Origin: Endocalyx cinctus
Lineage: Eukaryota; Ascomycota; Sordariomycetes; Amphisphaeriales; Apiosporaceae
Direction: 5' to 3'
Length of the DNA: 64,000 nt
Assembly (NCBI GenBank): GCA_001600455.1
Contig: BCKC01000001.1
Coordinates: forward strand, 6,579,418-6,643,417
Shown here: piece after piece, positions 45,933 to 58,423 of the stretch
Layout of the letters: each line of letters starts with the position of its first letter
Position numbering within the stretch: the first letter of the stretch is position 1
Program-made: the position numbers and the translations under genes
Notes under the pieces: generated by a model
What the model was told of the DNA's origin: nothing
What the model saw: only the letters and a program-made list of their open reading frames with translations
The model's database searches: none

Positions 45933-46359
45933 ATGACCACCCTTTGTTTTTGGCTATCACTTGTCTTCTGCGGGTGAGTTTTCCCCCGTTCCTGGGGTTT
46001 ACGTGATTTAGTTGTTTTTCCTTTAGCGTCTTTGTACCACCAGAAACATACAGGTCCGATGTTCTAGCATCGAACTCTTACACATGTTATTACCCAAAGA
46101 TGCAGCTCAGCGCACTTGCGGCGAGTATCTGGAAGCATATGTTCAACTCGCTGGAGGGTACGTTGCCAACCCTACAGATGATACTGACTGTCGGTTCTGT
46201 CCCGTACCGGATACAAATACGATACTGGACATATTTGGTATAAAATTTCAACAGCCATGGCGTGATATTAGTATCCTTGCCGGTTATGTTATTTTCAACG
46301 TGCTCATAACGCTCTCCATCTTCTGGCTGATCCGGTCGTATCGAAAATGGAAGAAGTAG
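45933..46359 (+). pseudogene. C-terminal relic of a PDR/CDR-type ABC transporter
   Basis: Full-length PDR pumps have about 1,500 residues; only the last 110-130 remain. A short exon (45933-45973, WLSLVFCG, resembling the SLFFCGV helix) is followed by a GT-AG intron (45974-46026), VFVPPE, a frame jump near 46085, then the diagnostic end: RTCGEYLEAYVQLAGGYV, NPTDDTDCRFCPV (conserved Cys pair), a last membrane helix (ISILAGYVIFNVLITLSIFWLI) and the basic end RSYRKWKK with TAG at 46357-46359. Both nucleotide-binding domains and nearly all membrane segments are absent, so it cannot work as a pump. Confidence 0.8.
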
Positions 46360-46638
46360 AGCAGCGATGTTAAAGAAACCTGTCCAGACCACTAAATTGT
46401 TTCTATTACTATAATAGGTTTGTAATTATAGTGGACAATACCCTGTAATCATAGTGAATAAGCCCCTATAAATTAATCCTAATCCTAACCCTGATTTATT
46501 TTTCCTTTCTTTTGAAATTATTGTTGTATTAGATAAGCTCCGATTCATCGAACAAACAAGGTGAGGTCAATGTAAAACCTAAACCTACCCACCTCTTCAT
46601 AACTCATCGCATATATCGCTCACAAAGTTACATTGAAA

Positions 46639-47172
46639 ATGTCTGAAAGAGTACGTGAAATAATATGATAAATCTAGTTGAGTAATATACTAACTAATAC
46701 CATAGATCTACTTCCTAGTCCATGGTCGAGTCCAAGGTCCGTCTGTACCCAGATTGTCCATTAGAATCGCCTGACGTCACAGTATTTTGTGTTAACGAAC
46801 AACCTTATCCATCTAACAGGGGTCAACTTCCGTTACTTCACCCAGAAGGCCGCGACAGAATACGGTATCACTGGATGGTGTCGCAATACTGAAAACGAGA
46901 AGGTAAGTGTATTTCGTCTCTTTCATCTAAGTTAAATTATGCTTCAATTTTATGTACATATACTAGAAAATGGGGGTGCGCGGCATTAGTTCCTCGTAAC
47001 TAACCTCGCTCACTTTGTGTAGGTCGAGGGCGAGGCCCAAGGTAGCGAGGACGCGATGAAGAAGTTCCTCAAGGCTATCGACGAAGGTCCAACTCATGCA
47101 AAAGTCGTCAAGCTTGACAAGGAAGCCCGGGATGTGCAGGACGGGGAGTCCGGATTCGAAGTCCGTCGATGA
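46639..47172 (+). CDS. Acylphosphatase
   Basis: Hydrolyses carboxyl-phosphate bonds such as 1,3-bisphosphoglycerate or acetyl phosphate (EC 3.6.1.7); small cytosolic ferredoxin-like fold. Exons 46639-46650, 46706-46736, 46820-46902 and 47023-47172 give 91 aa, the family norm. Signature 1 is HGRVQGVNFRYFTQ (residues 11-24, built from exons 2 and 3), containing the phosphate-binding Arg in FRYF; signature 2 is GWCRNTENEKVEGEAQG with the catalytic Asn, formed across intron 3. The first exon has only four codons (MSER) before a GTACGT donor; its start is fixed by the IYFLVHGRV that follows. Its 3' end lies 129 bp from the 3' end of PRP16. Confident. Confidence 0.93.
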
Positions 47173-47301
47173 AGAAAAGGGGGATGGATTTCTGATCAAC
47201 CCACTCTCAAAAAAGTATTGATATAAATCCATTGCACAAATTTTTCAAGTGCTATTATTATGTACTATATCCTGTAATACCCTTAATTCTCTAAAAAGCC
47301 T

Positions 47302-50301
47302 TTAGAAACCTCTTCCTTTCCTCTTGATCATCGGTTTCTTCACCGCGCCAAAGGTGACGATCTTCTTTCCTTTTTCCGCCACCGACGGTTTCTTCGTCGT
47401 TCTCTCCTCGTCTTTTTTCAGCTGCTCTTCGTACCTGCGTTTGTCTTCCGCCATCTTGGACTCGATCTCCATTTTTCGGTTGAATTCCGTTTCGGTGATG
47501 CGCTTTTCCCGCGCCGAGTACCCTTTCTCTTTCACCGAGTAGAACACTCCGCCCAGCTCGGCCAGCCAGTGCGGGTCGACCGACGTGACTGTTGACATGT
47601 ACTCCTTCGACGTGAGGATAAGTTCGTGGTACACCACGTAGTCTGGTAGGAATCCGAGGCCGTAAAGCGCACTTGTAGGGTGGAGCTGAACGGTGACCGA
47701 TGTACGGAGGTTGACGTATTCCCCGATACCCTTGACCTTGGCCGCTTGATGGTAGTATCCCGAGCAGATGCACTTCCGGATCACATCCCAATCCGTGCCG
47801 CAGCTGACCATCTCCATTTTCTGCATTTTCATGATATCAAGTAATTGGTCCCTGATCTCTTTCGCCCTGCGTAGTGATTTCGGGTGCAAGAAATGGCGTG
47901 TGCACCATCCGTCCGAGTATCCGTTGAATTTCCACTGAGAGTAAACGTGGAGATACGTCAGGTGATCAGATTCAGGAACGAAGAATTTTTCCCGCGCTGC
48001 GTCTGATTCCTCCTGCCGCTCCTTTGGACGGTAAAAGACGTTAGGAACAGACAGCATCGATACGATAGTCACCATCTCTTCACTGCAGCCATACTCCTCA
48101 GACATGATCAAAAGCTTAGCTAAAGACGGGTCCATTGGGAAAGCATTCATTTTCGTCCCTAGATCTGTAAGTTCCCCGAGGTTGTCCAGAGCTCCTAGAG
48201 CCCACAGGTCGAAAAGCGAGGTGGTTATAGTGTCTTGAGGCGGTGGGTCCATGAAGTCAAAGTCTAACAGGTCCTTGACACCGAGAGACTTGAGAAGCAA
48301 CACTGTATTACTCAGGTTTGTCCTTTGAATCTCAGGTATTGTCTGGATATATAGTTCATCCTTAAAAGCTTTCTCGGTAAACAGATGGAAGGCTTTACCT
48401 GGTCCAGTTCGACCGGCCCTTCCTGCTCTTTGTCCTGCGTTGGCCTGGGAAATCGGCGTGATCTGCAACGTGTCCATACCCATTCGCGGATTATATACTT
48501 TCAACTTCGAGTATCCAGCATCTACCACGTACATGATACCATCAACTGTCAAACTCGTTTCGGCGATATTCGTAGCTACAATGCACTTTCGTACGCCTGG
48601 AGGTGCTCGGTCAAAAATTTTCGCTTGAAGATCAGCAGGCATCTGACTGTATATCGGCAATATACTGAGCTTCGGTGGGTTATTGAGGGCATCTAGACGT
48701 TCCCGAACCAGTTCGCAAGTACATTCGATGTCTTCCTGACCTGTCATGAAGACCAAAATATCACCAGCTCCCATGGAAACATGTATTGAAAGAACTTGTT
48801 GGACAGCTTGATCCACGTAATCCTCAACTGGTGATCGATGGAACATAATATCAACCGGAAACGTTCTACCGGGAATGATAAATTCCGGCGCACCCCCAAA
48901 GAAGTCGGAAAAGCGCTTCGAGTTCATCGTAGCCGAAGTGACAATGAGCTTTAAATCTCTCCGGCGCTGGAGGATCTTGTTAAACAGTCCCATCAAAACA
49001 TCGGTGTTGAGTGCCCTTTCATGTGCTTCGTCCATGATTACACAAGAATATCGATCCAAATCCCGTTCATTGAGAGACTCTCTGAGCAAAACGCCATCCG
49101 TCATGTACTTGATTACAGTATCTTTGCTAGTGCAATCTTCAAATCGGATGGCGTATCCAACTGTGCTGCCCAGCTTGACTTCCATTTCCTCCGCGACACG
49201 TTTAGCTACACTCATAGCAGCCACACGACGAGGCTGAGTGCAACCTATCATGCCCATCTTTCCGTAACCATCTTCATAAAGAAATTGTGTTAGTTGAGTG
49301 GTCTTTCCTGAACCAGTCTCACCGACCACAATGATTACTTGGTTGTCTCGGATCACCCTGAGCAAATCCTCCCGTACTGCAAAGGCAGGCAAGAATTCTC
49401 TTTGCTCTCTCAAGGTCTTGCTTTGGCTAAAGCTGCTGGCGCCATCGTTTTTCTTCATATGCTCGCTGAACTTATTACTGCCGGGCTTCATCTCTTCGTC
49501 TTCAGTGGCAATAGGCAAGGCGCTATCACCTTCATCTTCTTTAACGCCCATAAGATTCCCTAAAGCTGTACCCGCCATGTTGGTGGCTTCGTGGGCTTGT
49601 CGCTGGCGTTCCCTTTGTTGTCTCCTTTCTCTTACGACTCGGCTTCCCTTACGACTGAATACGGCCATGTCACTTTGGTAATCCCTGACGGCGGGTACGG
49701 GCTCTAATTGCTTCGTGAACACGGTTCGGCCATCTAAGAACGGGGGTCTCAAATCATGTACCAGTAAATGAACACGAGTTCCTTCATTCTCGTCTTCAAA
49801 ATCATCACCCATATCCCTCCTTTGCGCGACACCAGATGTGAGCATACGATTAGTCTCCCAAGCATCAACATCTTTTTGTCTTTGTAATTGACGCGCATTC
49901 AATTGTCTACCAGTTTTCTTCTCAACCATGGAGGCTTCCCTCTGTTGCTGTTCGACCCAAGAAGACTCGTAATCACCAAAAGGATTATGCGACTCGTCGC
50001 CCAAGGCATGGCCGCCCATCTCGTCTCCGCCATACCAATCGCGGTCGAGTGCGTTCTCATCTTCCTGTGTCACAAGAGGTTCTTCCTGTTCGTCGAACGC
50101 GTTTCTTTTCGGGGTGGAGGCATAGCTTGACTGGCCTCGAGGTGTGGAGGCCCTAGATTGGGATTCATTTCGGAAACGATGTGGTGGACGAGATGAGGAT
50201 TGGCTACGACTAGGAAGAGAAGAATAGCGGTCGTCGGAGCGAAGTGGGTTAAAATTTAACTTCCTCCTCTTAGGACTAAAACTCCCATCTTCGCGATCCA
50301 T
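47302..50301 (-). CDS. PRP16: DEAH-box pre-mRNA splicing helicase Prp16
   Basis: ATP-dependent RNA helicase that remodels the spliceosome after the first catalytic step and proofreads it; nuclear (human DHX38). Uninterrupted frame of 999 codons. N-terminal 300 residues are charged and disordered, with [20 protein letters not shown] and the [16 protein letters not shown] segment typical of Prp16. Helicase motifs: I GETGSGKT (327-334), Ia [14 protein letters not shown] (424-427), III SAT (456-458), [20 protein letters not shown]; then winged-helix, ratchet and OB-fold parts ([26 protein letters not shown]). C-terminus is Lys-rich. I choose ATG 50301 ([14 protein letters not shown]) over an upstream in-frame ATG because it starts the conserved basic region. 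No intron in a 3-kb gene is notable here. It is divergent from PWP1. Confidence 0.96.
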   Translation of the reverse strand: MDREDGSFSPKRRKLNFNPLRSDDRYSSLPSRSQSSSRPPHRFRNESQSRASTPRGQSSYASTPKRNAFDEQEEPLVTQEDENALDRDWYGGDEMGGHALGDESHNPFGDYESSWVEQQQREASMVEKKTGRQLNARQLQRQKDVDAWETNRMLTSGVAQRRDMGDDFEDENEGTRVHLLVHDLRPPFLDGRTVFTKQLEPVPAVRDYQSDMAVFSRKGSRVVRERRQQRERQRQAHEATNMAGTALGNLMGVKEDEGDSALPIATEDEEMKPGSNKFSEHMKKNDGASSFSQSKTLREQREFLPAFAVREDLLRVIRDNQVIIVVGETGSGKTTQLTQFLYEDGYGKMGMIGCTQPRRVAAMSVAKRVAEEMEVKLGSTVGYAIRFEDCTSKDTVIKYMTDGVLLRESLNERDLDRYSCVIMDEAHERALNTDVLMGLFNKILQRRRDLKLIVTSATMNSKRFSDFFGGAPEFIIPGRTFPVDIMFHRSPVEDYVDQAVQQVLSIHVSMGAGDILVFMTGQEDIECTCELVRERLDALNNPPKLSILPIYSQMPADLQAKIFDRAPPGVRKCIVATNIAETSLTVDGIMYVVDAGYSKLKVYNPRMGMDTLQITPISQANAGQRAGRAGRTGPGKAFHLFTEKAFKDELYIQTIPEIQRTNLSNTVLLLKSLGVKDLLDFDFMDPPPQDTITTSLFDLWALGALDNLGELTDLGTKMNAFPMDPSLAKLLIMSEEYGCSEEMVTIVSMLSVPNVFYRPKERQEESDAAREKFFVPESDHLTYLHVYSQWKFNGYSDGWCTRHFLHPKSLRRAKEIRDQLLDIMKMQKMEMVSCGTDWDVIRKCICSGYYHQAAKVKGIGEYVNLRTSVTVQLHPTSALYGLGFLPDYVVYHELILTSKEYMSTVTSVDPHWLAELGGVFYSVKEKGYSAREKRITETEFNRKMEIESKMAEDKRRYEEQLKKDEERTTKKPSVAEKGKKIVTFGAVKKPMIKRKGRGF

Positions 50302-50628
50302 TACGAAGTATTTAGCTGTGAGCGTGTTGGAGAGATAATGTATTATGATGAGAAGTTTCACGCCCTAAATGAATTTACATGAGAAAAACAAATCCTAGCT
50401 TAGCTGATTCCCCTGCAGAAACCTTGATGAAAGTGAAAAGGCTTGGCGCAACTTTATCAATTGCTTATCAGCTATGCTAATTTATCGATAAGGAATGCCC
50501 CGCTAAAATTTATTGTAAATTTATTTTTTTGTGAAGAATTTCAAAAGATCGCGGGGCACTTTACTCCTTTGCTCTGGGTTTCATACCTTAACCAACCTTA
50601 TCAGCAGTCGGTCTTTGGAATGTCTTCT
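50302..50628. promoter_or_regulatory. Bidirectional promoter between PRP16 and PWP1
   Basis: Only 327 bp separate the two start codons, so both promoters must lie here. Two near-identical TTATCGATAA / GCTTATCAGC stretches (about 50455-50490) and a T-run at 50523-50528 are visible; none is a site I can name with confidence. Confidence 0.6.
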
Positions 50629-52302
50629 ATGATCACTACTACAGCGTGGGTGCCGCGAGGGTTTGCGGCGCCCTTCCCCAAGAAATACGATTTCGACGAG
50701 GACGAGTTCGAAAGGATAGCGGAGCTAGCTAAGCTACAGCTAAACGATGCGAATGAGGACTTGGAAGAAGCGCAAGCTGAAGAGGGCGATGAGGAAGACG
50801 AAGACGAGACTGAGACTGCACCAGACGGCATAAAAGCTAAAGAGTCACCAGAGGATTCTAAAGTTACAGATGCAAATGACGAGACTGAGGAGTAGGTTTA
50901 GTTACGAGAGCAGCTTCTATATTCTCTTACTAACGTTGACAGTATCGACATTAATGATGCGGATCTCAAAGAATATGATTTGGAACATTACGATGATGAC
51001 GATGACGATGCCGAAGGTCAAAGAATGGACATGTTCGGAAACATTAAATCCTTGACTTACTACGAATCCAATAAAGACGATCCTTACATTACATTACCAG
51101 ATGGACAGGATGACGAAGATGAGGATCGGGAAGAGCTTCAAATTCTAGCGACGGATAACTTACTTCTTGCCGCTAAAGTGGAAGACGAGCTTGCGCATCT
51201 CGAAGTATATGTATATGAGGACGAGGCAGACAACCTTTACGTTCATCATGACATCATGCTTCCTGCGATACCCCTCTGCGTCGAATGGCTAGATATCCCC
51301 GTGGAGAAAAAGGGGGTAGAAAAGGACTCGACTGCCAACTTCGTCGCTATAGGTACCATGGACCCCGATATTGAGGTATGGGACCTAGACACGATAGATT
51401 GCATGTACCCAAATGCAATTTTGGGACAGGGCGGCAACCCGAAAGACGAGGAAAAGAAGAAGAAAAAGAAAAAGAAATCTAAAAAGGTAAATGACGAATA
51501 CCATGTCGACGCCGTCTTGTCTCTCGCAGCCAACAGAAAACACCGAAACCTTCTAGCTTCGGCATCGGCCGACAAGACGGTCAAGTTGTGGGACCTGCAC
51601 ACGACTAAATGCGCCAAGTCATATTCGTACCACACAGACAAAGTTTGCTCATTGGCGTGGCACTCTGTAGAGTCGACCGTGCTTTTGAGTGGCAGTTACG
51701 ACAGAACTATTGTGGCAGCAGATATGCGTGCTCCCGACGCCAAAGCTCCGAGATGGGGCGTCGAGAGCGACGTGGAAAATGTTAGGTGGGACCCCCATGA
51801 TCCTAATTTCTTTTACGTTTCAACCGAAAACGGTATAATACATTATCATGATATTCGTAATGCGCCATCAAACCCGGCTGCGAGCAAACCGGTCTGGACT
51901 TTGCAGGCGCATGATGAATCCTTATCGGCCTTCGATCTCAATGCTCACATTCCCGGGTTCATGGTAACTGGATCTACGGACAAGACGGTTAAGCTTTGGA
52001 ACATACAACCTACGGGACCCGCGATGGTTGTTTCACGCAACCTGGACGTTGGCAAGGTGTTTTCGACTAACTTTGCACCGGATGCTGAAGTGGCTTTCCG
52101 CCTCTCGGTGGCCGGTAGCAAAGGTACCATGCACGTATGGGACACTAGCACCAATGCTTCCGTCCGTAAAGCATTTGCGCACAAGATTGCAGGCCAGCCA
52201 GACGAGAAGGTGGAGGAGAGACTTATCGGCGTGCAAGCAGATGACAGCTCTGAGGAGGAAGACGAAGACGAAGCAGAGGATGATTCCATGGACGAGGATT
52301 GA
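50629..52302 (+). CDS. PWP1: Periodic tryptophan protein Pwp1 (WD-repeat)
   Basis: Nucleolar WD40 protein needed for 25S/28S rRNA processing and 60S ribosome assembly. Exons 50629-50891 and 50943-52302, 540 aa. N-terminus MITTTAWVPRGFA is the classic Pwp1 opening; a Glu/Asp-rich segment follows, then LKEYDLEHYDDDD across the 51-nt intron (GTAGGT...CTAAC...CAG). WD repeats visible: VAIGTMDPDIEVWDLD, DAVLSLAANRKHRNLLASASADKTVKLWDL, KVCSLAWHSVESTVLLSGSYDRTI (given in parts), FMVTGSTDKTVKLWNI and GTMHVWDTS. A Lys-run (KKKKKKKKSKK) after NPKDEE is a likely nucleolar signal, and the tail is acidic. ATG 50629 matches the family; ATG 50620 would add MSS. Certain. Confidence 0.95.
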
Positions 52303-55300
52303 TAGGATTTTGTAGCAGAGGGGGCAGGGATGAGGCGTTCAAAATTTTTCACTAAAGGAGCGGGATAGCCCGTCCAACCCGTGCTTTGATTGTTTGAAGA
52401 ACAGTGACTTCCTCATGCGCCACCGATAGTGCGACCGGCAGTGCGCTAGATGTTTGTGTTCAGCGATTTCAAACAAGTTATTCTAGATAGAAAGACATGC
52501 ATCAAAGAAAATATAGAAATGAAGCACATACAAACGATGGTTCCCTCGCGATATATTAAACAAGCAACGAAGTATGGCGGTTTGCATCAGCCATCAGGAA
52601 TGCATGGTATCAGATAAAAATATCTACATAAATCTTTCATTTGCGCCGCATTCAGATTGATCAGGTTATGAATTATGGAGGAATAACTTCAAATATACGG
52701 TCAACTAAAATTAACGTAGGAAAATGACGGATTTTATGCGATAGCAATAAAAAGGAAAGGAGTTACGAGCAAAGGCTAGGGTCGCAAATTAATGTACTAT
52801 GTTAGGGAGAATCGATGCTAAGTCATTTCATGCGAAACATCGTCAAACACTGATACGTCAACTTTTCTTTTTTATTCTTAGCTTTCTAACTATCGATAAA
52901 TTGTGTACTTCGTATACCGTGCATTTCTCTCTCTCTTTTTTTTCTTTTCTTTTTTAAGTAGGGCGGAGGATAAGGAAAGCCTCTCCGCGGCCCCGGCCCC
53001 AGCCTCAGCCCCAACCCCGTATTAGCAGCATGGATATCACGGACTGTTCTGGTCTATTTGCATGGTAACGCTTTACGATGATTCTCGCAAGATTTCATGG
53101 CGAACGGATGAACACCTATAAAATAATATCGTCATTGGGAAATGGAGGCAAGTTATCCACAAATTCGAAGATGAGCCTCCTCCTCGAGGCTGAGTTGTCG
53201 TAGACAAGGTCGAGGGAACACTCTTTTTTTTTTGTGTTGCCGCGCGCCTTAAAATTGGTAGAAAGGTATGATCAATTTTCGGTTGAGCTGCGTAGGATGG
53301 ATGTAATGTACATACGAATCTTTATCTTTGGACATATCAGTGATAGGCTATCGTGGCGCAAAAAAAAAAAGGGGGGGAGAAAACTGAAGATGAAACAGCT
53401 AGGTAATGAAAAGCCTTGGGTGAGGAATTGCCCATGATTGGTTGATTGTTTGAGCTTTGATAAAAGACCCATTGGTTTCATGTTGAGGAATCCTGGTTAA
53501 TCTGCTAATCCTAAGAAGGATCAAAGTTATGGCTATCGTTAGACGCGTCGATTAGTGACAAATGAATTATAGTTGGTAAATCCCGTACATTCGGTCAATC
53601 GATTAGAATCCATGCTCAGTTCGTAGGTACTTATGATAGTATGGATACTACAAAGTAGATGCAGATCATTGAACTGTTCTTTCTACTGTAGTATACTTGA
53701 GATTTAGGCGCATTGATAACGGGTGTTACGGTCGTGGTCCGCGGATGTGAATATACAGCGATAGTATCTCTTACGATTATTTAGCGCACGGTGACGGTAC
53801 ACATTACTGGTATCGTATTCATTATACTACTTACTGAAGCCATCCGTTTCTTGTTTTGTTACGATCAGATCATGATCCAAGAAGCCTAGATTCAAATTGA
53901 ATGACTCTCCTAGAAGACTACGCTACGTCTAGAATAAAAAGGGAGGTAAAAGATGCTTATTAAATTAGTGGTTCTATATACTATGTATTTGACTTTCTTC
54001 GATTGCTAACGGTTCGTTAACTAATAATAATTCAATATCAGGTTTATACCGACTTAAATAGCAATAGGATCTGCTATTATATTAGTGATGAATAAATAGT
54101 AATGATAAAAAGATGATGATGATAGTGGTGGATTACTACGTACATACTTGGTACATACTACCTGCATTACATATACACACGCATATACTACTGCGTAAAC
54201 GCTGTAAGTGGGCTTAGTTCGTCTGTGTGGCCCAGAATGGGTTTATGCCTGTCATACCTATCCAATATAGGCAGTCAAACGTGGAAGCTCAAGAAGTTAT
54301 CCACGTAATTCCTAAAATATTACCTAGGTTTATGAATCCTAGTGTAATTCAAACCTAGGCGCATGATGAGTTGTCTAAAATATCCTTTGCATTGCAGAGA
54401 ATTTTTATCGATCCTCATTCCTCCTTAACTGAACAACACAACAACGTGTCTTGCGTACCTGCATAAGCACAGCAAACTACGCTTACAGAATGAAACATCA
54501 ATAATTTAAGCAAACTTTTTTCCCCAACAGAAGATGCACGTCTTACGGGAATGGATTCGCTTGCTAAAAAGCTAACTCACTTGATTCGATGGATAATAAT
54601 ATTCATTAACCAAGGTAAGACATGATTCGCTATCGAGGTGAATCCCCTCTTCTTCTACAGGGGCTTTAAAAGGATCTATCCAATCAGTATCCCCTGTTTA
54701 GTGACTTGACATAGAACAAACTAGACCGGAATCGTACGTATTTGTATGTACTTAAGTATGTACTATGGCACCATTAGGAATTACCAGGGATAATAGGCCC
54801 TCTTCCATGCGCCCGTCAGCCATGGTACGTAGATCCGCCAGTACATATCCCTGCGATAGTGTGCGGTGACCCATAAATCCATCGATTGTACCTAATATAG
54901 CTGCCACTGACTCCCCTATCAGGTTACTTTTCGCGGCCAACCGATGAACTACTCAAGCAACCAGGTACGTTTACCTGCTAGGTTCCCCCTGAATTTGGAT
55001 TTTTGGCGTGATTTGCTACCTTTTATCGAGGACCAATGAACCCTAGTCAGAAGTAGTCGTCAGTACATGGGTAGCGCGGTAATTAAGCTAGGCAACGTTT
55101 GTATCTGTAACCTTAACGTTGCTTCCCTCACATGTTCTCTCCAAATGACCAGCTTCTACGCATATGCAGATGTGTGCTGGTGGGGAGAGGGCTTGCTCTC
55201 TTGACTTCCCCCTAATACCCAATCGGCAAATTCATCCTTTGGGAGGGAATTTATTTCATCTGGGATTAGATACTCAATAGGTAACTGAACCTCGCTGCTT

Positions 55301-57541
55301 TAAACTGAATTCCAACCTGGGCCATCGCCTGACGGACGCAATATAAAAATAGGAATTTGCATAAATTCTCTCCGTACAAGACCTTTAGTGTAGTATACTC
55401 TGAAGTAAACGGATCATTTACTGAAGGTTTTATATAACGGATTTCATATAACGGACTAAGAACCTTTTTATACTAAGCTGCGAGCGACACTAGTATAGAT
55501 ACTAAGTAAGTATTCAACGATATTAATAGTTGAGTACTGACAAAGGTGATATATGGCAAATTGGTGAAAAATGTGATTATCTTACTACTTCAATATGAAG
55601 AGAGAATTCATCACATTGTGGCTAAGGCTACGGGAGAAAGAGTGGTGACGGCGAGCTGGCTGGCACGAATTGCCAGAATCGCTAACCTTTTGGCCTGGTG
55701 GCGTATTAGCTAGCATACTTATGTTACCATCACAGAGATAGATTTAGATGTAATAGATACTAGCGAAAGCTAGATTCGAGTTATAATACATTATCCAAAC
55801 TAGAAATGAGCAACCCTCGAGGCCAAAAATGTAAAGTCGTTTCTCCTTAAACAAGCTATAGACAGACAGACTGAGGGACTGATTGATTAAGGGCAATACT
55901 CTATCTTCACCGTTTTCTATTACGGTCCGTTTTTATCGCATAATTTATTCATAAATGTGCATAAACATAGCTGCCGTAGCACTTAACTGGCTTAACTGAT
56001 CAGACTGACCAGAGCCTGAATAAAAGCAGCAAGGAGCGCTATTCCCGATTTGTCGGTTAAAAAAAAGGTCAATCTATAACATATAACCCTCATCGCGTTC
56101 CCCCCCCTTCATCTGTAAGGTTGCTTGCATTTTTTTCTTTTTGATGTCTCTTCACTTCATTTCTTCTTCGACATACTTCGTCAAATTTTTTTACTACCCA
56201 ATCTGGGATTCGTTCCCTTCAGTCACTCCCTTTCGCCGGTTACGAAGTTGAGTCGTGCATCAAAAGGTTTATTTTATTTCTTATCAAGAGGAGGTAGAAA
56301 AGGAAAAGAAAACAAGATAAAACAAGTCCCTCATTTTTTACCCTCTTAATAGTCCAATTATTAACCATTTGAGAAACCTGGCCGTTTCACTGTTTCATTC
56401 TTATATACCCATATTCTTTACCATTAAGTTTCGAGAAACCCTTTTTTTTTCCTTTCTTCAATTTGATCCAGCTCGATTTACCTTTCGGTAGTCAGGTGAA
56501 ATCTTATTGATAGGTTCATTTTGCGTCGTCGGCATCTTCAATTCAATTACGTTCTCCAGTCGGAACATCCACGGCTTGTTGATAAACTATCGGGATCGGC
56601 CTTTGCGACCTAACCGTTTATCAAGCATTTTATAATTTTATCAAGCCGGATAACAACAACTGCATCCGCACGCCGAGTACCTTCTTATTCGCCTTTGATT
56701 TCGACAATAGTAAGAAGGCGAAAAAGTAATTGGAATTCTTGCGCATACCACAAAGAATCCAGGATTGACGCGATTGAATTTATTTAACCACCTTTCAATT
56801 CATTGTGGTTCTTAAGAAACAGACATCTCTTGATCGCCTTTTATCCGCATGACTTTGGATTTAAGATTCAATATCAGAGCCAATCTACAGTCTATCGGAA
56901 AATCAAGCAGCCACCATTTTCCCGCCTTCCCATTTCCCGGATTGCATTTTTGTAACCAAAGCGGCATTACAATTATCTTTCTTCTGGCCATTCAAACTTT
57001 GGTTTGAACGACATTTTTCGACATTTGAAAGATAATCCTACGTTACTGCGCGTAGAACAGGCCCGGCTACCTTAGAGGATCATCAGACTCTTGTCTCTCC
57101 GCATTGACAAGATACCTTCCTAATTAGGGTAATATCTGTGCTACACGTGCGACCTAACCATTAAAACTATCGTCGCAAAGCTTGACGACAAAAAGGTCAC
57201 ACCTAATACTCCGCGACACATAGTGTACATTAATCCTATTGTCGCTCTGAATATTAAACACAGTCTAAGTGCTTGGTCATTTTGCCGGACTTAGCAAAAG
57301 GTCAAAAAATACTAGTTTCGAACATCCAGTCTTACGCCAACCTTCGAGGAATACTTAGGAAGAACGTTGCCGCACTCTACAGCCTGCTGCACGATTGACT
57401 AATATTTCCTTTCACATAAGCCTGGATTACTGATTTGACTGTGTCATTCAGTCATTCTATTAACGTATTTTACCTCAACCTTTAAGCGATAAGTCTTTTT
57501 TTTTTTCAGACATTTTTTTTTTATTTTCAACCAATATCAAA
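52303..57541. other. 5.2-kb gene-poor region
   Basis: No supported gene. 52303-52600 is the PWP1 3' flank. Further: a GC-rich CCCCGGCCCCAGCC-like patch (52985-53020) in AT-rich DNA, TACCTAGGTT at about 54323, GATGATGATGA near 54110, AT-rich stretches (54000-54090, 55330-55560). From about 56100 the DNA is T/C-rich and probably belongs to the promoter and long leader of the next gene. Confidence 0.45.
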
Positions 57542-58423
57542 ATGTCTCTCGCAAGAGCTTTCACCACGAGGCGGAACAAGCACTCCTCCACGGATCTTGG
57601 TCTGCCATTTCGAAGCAACACCGTCTCGAAGGGTCATGCACACTCTGGATCGATTCGCAACAAGATCTCTGGACCGACTGAGTTGACGCACACAACGAAT
57701 ATGCTTGCCTACAACGCGCCAGATCTCTACCCTAAGTCGGAGTCATCGCCTCGCAAGTCAGATGACTCTTCTTCCGACAGTCCCAGTGTTGCAGGATCTT
57801 CACCACCTACCAGCCCTGACATCATGTCCAGTGATGAGCGCCAATCTAGCTTTCCAGAACCCAACCATTTATCGTGCTACTTTACTACGCCCGGCCAAAA
57901 GGCACCTTTCAAGTCTAGCGATCCCCCAAGCATCCCGAAGCGGGCGCCCTCGCATACGAAGAAAGCATCTCTGAGCAATATCAACAATAAGTACTCCCGT
58001 CTTTCAAACGAGTCGAACAACACCGTTTCGAGCAAAGAGAACTCCGTCCTTTCTCGTTCTGCATCTACATCGACAACGGCTACTACGATGTCGACCGGAT
58101 CAACTACTCGCAAGGTGGAAAACCCACCCGTTCCCCCTGTTAATGCCACGCCAGTCTCACCACCTCCCGCGCGGCCGACCTTCAACCGACCTGTCAACCA
58201 TCACGACTCTCATCCATTTAAAAAGGAACTTGCGCAAGTCTCGGAGCTAGCGGAAGAAATAACCGTCAGGGCTAAGTTGCAGGAAATAGAGGAAGAAGGA
58301 AAGTTGATCGCCGCCAAGGGTCTCTGCCTCTTTCAACCGGAAGATTATCTCGCCGAAATCCAGGATCTGTACACGACTTTTTTGAAGCCGGAGCCCGCCA
58401 ACACGTTGGTGTCTTGGATTTAG
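57542..58423 (+). CDS. Conserved-looking fungal protein of unknown function
   Basis: Single exon, 293 aa. I do not recognise a named family. Residues 1-60 are basic and ordered-looking (MSLARAFTTRR ... GPTELTHTTNMLAYNAPDL); 60-220 are Ser/Pro/Thr-rich and disordered with many SP and SSP sites, suggesting phosphorylation; the last 65 residues form a likely helix (KKELAQVSELAEEITVRAKL, EIEEEG) followed by LCLFQPEDYLAEIQDLYTTFL. No signal peptide, membrane segment or known catalytic motif. ATG context CAAAATGTC is typical for fungi. A long T/C-rich leader precedes it, which suggests regulated translation, but that is inference. Confidence 0.8.
   Translation: MSLARAFTTRRNKHSSTDLGLPFRSNTVSKGHAHSGSIRNKISGPTELTHTTNMLAYNAPDLYPKSESSPRKSDDSSSDSPSVAGSSPPTSPDIMSSDERQSSFPEPNHLSCYFTTPGQKAPFKSSDPPSIPKRAPSHTKKASLSNINNKYSRLSNESNNTVSSKENSVLSRSASTSTTATTMSTGSTTRKVENPPVPPVNATPVSPPPARPTFNRPVNHHDSHPFKKELAQVSELAEEITVRAKLQEIEEEGKLIAAKGLCLFQPEDYLAEIQDLYTTFLKPEPANTLVSWI

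Noticed and set aside
46478..46495. CCTAATCCTAACCCT, telomere-like
   Set aside because: Only two to three degenerate units; no array and no sign of a chromosome end.
54752..54940. 62-codon minus-strand frame
   Set aside because: Composition plausible but no homology, no start context and no neighbouring exon.
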